From: Erwinia sp. S63
GTDB taxonomy: Bacteria; Pseudomonadota; Gammaproteobacteria; Enterobacterales; Enterobacteriaceae
Length of the DNA: 64,000 bases
Direction of reading: 5' to 3'
Assembly (NCBI RefSeq): GCF_016625195.1
Contig: NZ_JACVUP010000004.1
Location: forward strand, 124,001 to 188,000
Position numbers and translations under genes: made by a program. The first letter of the stretch is position 1. The number at the start of each line of letters is the position of its first letter. The notes under the pieces are model-generated. The model saw only the letters and a program-made list of their open reading frames with translations. It was not told the DNA's origin and did no database searches. Shown piece by piece: positions 62,113-64,000 of this stretch.

Positions 62113-63108
62113 ATGTCATATCGACTGAGCTTGTTAGATAAATCGCCGATTGCCGATGGAGAGAGCGCTTCGCATGCCCTGCATCGCACATTACAGCTGG
62201 CGCAGCAGGCTGAGGCCTGGGGCTATCACCGCTTCTGGCTGGCAGAGCATCACAACACTGACCGTCTGGCGAGCCCCTCTCCTGAATTGCTGATCGCCTG
62301 GATCATTGGGCAGACGCAGCATATTCGCGTCGGATCTGGTGGCGTGATGTTGCAACACTACAGTCCTTATAAAGTCGCTGAAAACTTCAACCTGTTAGCC
62401 TCGCTCGCGCCGGGCCGTATCGATCTCGGTGTGGGTAAAGCGCCAGGCGGTTTACCGCTCTCCACCCGCGCTTTACAGCAGGGCATCCATCAGGATGAAA
62501 AGGGCAGCTTTCCTGAACAGCTTTCACTGCTGGATAGCTGGCTGGATGTTCCGCCGGTGGGCGATGAAGAGATCCTGCGCGCCACGCCGCAGCCGCCACG
62601 TCCGGCTAACCGATTCCTGCTGGGTGCCAGCGAGCAAAGTGCCAGACTGGCAGCAGAACTGGGCTGGCAGCTGGTATTTGCTGCACATCACAATGGCGAT
62701 CCGCTGTTGATGGAGCAGGTTTTGAACAGCTATCGCCAATACAGCAACGGCAAGCAGGCGCTGGTGGCCGTGCAGGTGGTGGTCGCTGATTCCCCGGCGG
62801 AGGCTGATTTGCTGGTGGATAACCTGCGCGTCTATCACGTCAGTGTGAAAGATGGCCCAAGCGTCAACGTGGGCAGCGTTGAGCAAGCTGAACGTTACGT
62901 GAGACAGGGCGGTTATACCGACTATGTCATTGAGCCGCGCACGCCATCGTTGCTAAAAGGCACTGCCGCGCAGGTACACGCCAAACTGGACGCCTTGCAT
63001 CAGAATTTCGGCATTGAGGAGTTCGTGATTGATACTCCGATCGCTGAGGAGCAGGCGCGAGTGAAATCTCTCGAACTGCTGGCAACGCATCGACTGGTTG
63101 CGGCGTAA
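62113..63108 (+). CDS. Luciferase-like monooxygenase, group 1 (MsnO8/CmoO-like)
   Basis: A 331-residue flavin-dependent luciferase-like oxidoreductase. It begins MSYRLSLLDKSPI, with AQQAEAWGYHRFWLAEHHNTDRLASPSPELL (the HH and N pattern), HIRVGSGGVMLQHYSPYKVAENFNLLASLAPGRIDLGVGKAPGG, typical of the 'group 1' luciferase family that includes Bacillus CmoO (YtmO). The ATG at 62113 starts the conserved domain; the frame to 62044 is AT-rich and not conserved. An M20 gene follows 13 bp later. In Bacillus the same combination serves S-alkylcysteine salvage, so a shared logic with the 2-8 kb module is likely. Confidence 0.87.
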   Translation: MSYRLSLLDKSPIADGESASHALHRTLQLAQQAEAWGYHRFWLAEHHNTDRLASPSPELLIAWIIGQTQHIRVGSGGVMLQHYSPYKVAENFNLLASLAPGRIDLGVGKAPGGLPLSTRALQQGIHQDEKGSFPEQLSLLDSWLDVPPVGDEEILRATPQPPRPANRFLLGASEQSARLAAELGWQLVFAAHHNGDPLLMEQVLNSYRQYSNGKQALVAVQVVVADSPAEADLLVDNLRVYHVSVKDGPSVNVGSVEQAERYVRQGGYTDYVIEPRTPSLLKGTAAQVHAKLDALHQNFGIEEFVIDTPIAEEQARVKSLELLATHRLVAA

Positions 63109-63121
63109 TTCGGAGATAACC

Positions 63122-64000
63122 ATGACTCACACAAGCGAACAGCAACTGATTGACTGGCGACGCGAGCTGCATAGCTGGCCTGAGCTGTCTGGACATGAAG
63201 TGGAAACCACAGCGCGTTTGCGCCGCTGGCTACAGGACGCTGGCTTGCGGTTGCTCGATTATCCACTGGAAACCGGTCTGGTGGTGGAAGTGGGTCAGGG
63301 TGAAACGCTGATCGCGTTGCGAGCTGATATTGATGCCCTGCCGATTCATGAAGCCACTGGCCTCGCCTACCGCTCGCGTAATGCGGGTGTGATGCACGCC
63401 TGCGGCCATGATGTGCACAGCGCGGTGATGCTGGGCGCGGCGCTGCAACTGCATGCGCTGGAAGATCAACTGCCGGGACGCATCCGTATTCTGTTCCAGC
63501 CAGCCGAAGAAAATGCCACTGGGGCGCGCAAGTTTATCCATGCTGGCGTGTTGCAAGATGTGCAGGCGATCTTTGGTATGCACAACGAACCAGGCTTACC
63601 GACGGGTGCCTTCGCCACGCGCGGCGGGGCGTTTTATGCCAATGCCGATAAGTTTGTGGTGCGCGTCGCCAGCCCTGAACAGGGCGTGGATGCCATTCTC
63701 GTGTCCAGCCAGATCATTCAGGCGCTGCAATCACTCACCAGCCGCAGTTTTAACACCCTGGATAGCCTGGTGTTGAGCGTGACGCGCATCGATGCCGGTC
63801 AATCTGGCAACACTTTACCGAGAGAAGCTGAGTTTGGCGGCACGGTGCGCACCCATGACAAGCAGGTGCGGGCGCAACTGGAACAGCGCGCGCGTCAGAT
63901 TGTCGAGCAGATTGCCGCGGCAAACGTTGCCACCGCGACCTTCAGCTGGCATCCGGGCCCGCCGGTACTAGAAAACGATGCACGCTGGGCGCAGTTTGCC
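63122..64000 (+). CDS. M20 family amidohydrolase, partial at window end
   Basis: The first 293 residues of an M20D hydrolase running off the window. Metal site intact so far: HACGHD (92-97), Glu pair in PAEENATGA (129-130). Unlike the two other M20 sequences in the window, the dimerisation domain lacks the conserved G-x-G-x-H-A loop: the strand ending FVVRV (to residue 182) joins directly to ASPEQGVDAI, a 7-residue in-frame loss. The missing His normally reaches into the partner's active site. It follows the luciferase-like gene by 13 bp with GGAGAT before the ATG. Confidence 0.85.
   Translation, partial: MTHTSEQQLIDWRRELHSWPELSGHEVETTARLRRWLQDAGLRLLDYPLETGLVVEVGQGETLIALRADIDALPIHEATGLAYRSRNAGVMHACGHDVHSAVMLGAALQLHALEDQLPGRIRILFQPAEENATGARKFIHAGVLQDVQAIFGMHNEPGLPTGAFATRGGAFYANADKFVVRVASPEQGVDAILVSSQIIQALQSLTSRSFNTLDSLVLSVTRIDAGQSGNTLPREAEFGGTVRTHDKQVRAQLEQRARQIVEQIAAANVATATFSWHPGPPVLENDARWAQFA

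Overview
The window looks like accessory DNA from an enterobacterium of the Pantoea/Erwinia group. The clues are close FhuE, FetA/FetB, YicS and H-NS/StpA relatives, enterobacterial two-component systems, moderate GC with AT-rich promoters, and very tight operons with many 4-bp ATGA overlaps. I see no rRNA, tRNA, replication, ribosomal or central-metabolism gene, and no transposase, integrase or CRISPR array. Almost everything is uptake, efflux, flavin-dependent oxidation, deacylation or regulation. That content would suit a large plasmid or a variable chromosomal region; this is inference.

Layout. 1-1184: YicS-like secreted protein and a WYL regulator. 2-8.2 kb: divergent catabolic module (GNAT, M20 amidohydrolase, MmgE/PrpD leftward; Fe-ADH/HcxA-like, NtaA-type flavin monooxygenase, aminotransferase rightward). 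8.2-12.7 kb: H-NS paralogue, CitMHS carrier, royal-jelly/SMP-30-like secreted protein and LysR. 13-16.3 kb: FhuE siderophore receptor and a NicO Ni/Co exporter with a His-Glu repeat. 16.5-24.2 kb: sulfonate-type ABC system with two Tat-exported binding proteins, an acyl-CoA-dehydrogenase-fold flavoprotein, a cysteine-synthase-like enzyme and LysR. 24.3-30 kb: SRPBCC protein, SAM methyltransferase and an Fe(III)-type ABC importer. 30.3-35.1 kb: envelope operon (COG4705 membrane protein, DedA, QseB/PmrA-like regulator and sensor, two PAP2 phosphatases). 35.2-42.1 kb: secreted small protein, CusRS-like two-component system, RND pump and adaptor, 32-residue membrane peptide. 42.2-48.3 kb: siderophore binding protein and TonB receptor, RpiR regulator, FetAB. 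48.4-56.8 kb: dipeptide-type ABC importer linked to a luciferase-like monooxygenase, CMD protein, broken M20 gene and VOC protein. 57-61.8 kb: lipoprotein, two aldo/keto reductases, LysR, exported cupin and exported CMD protein. 62.1-64 kb: luciferase-like monooxygenase and an M20 gene that runs off the end.

Two themes stand out. First, the parts of the N-acetylation / flavin oxygenation / deacetylation route for alkylated cysteines (the Bacillus Sna-Cmo-Snd logic) are spread over several modules: GNAT, NtaA-type and group-1 luciferase-like monooxygenases, M20 deacylases, a cysteine-synthase-like enzyme and sulfur-type importers. Second, readable operator sites connect distant genes. A TTTAAG-N5-TTTAAG box lies before the DedA/PAP2/two-component operon and TTTAAG-N5-CTTAAG before the methyltransferase at 25527. 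Perfect ATGACAA-N2-TTGTCAT CusR-type boxes lie before the RND operon and before the same methyltransferase, with a degraded third copy before the 95-residue secreted protein. This predicts an envelope-stress regulon with the methyltransferase under dual control.
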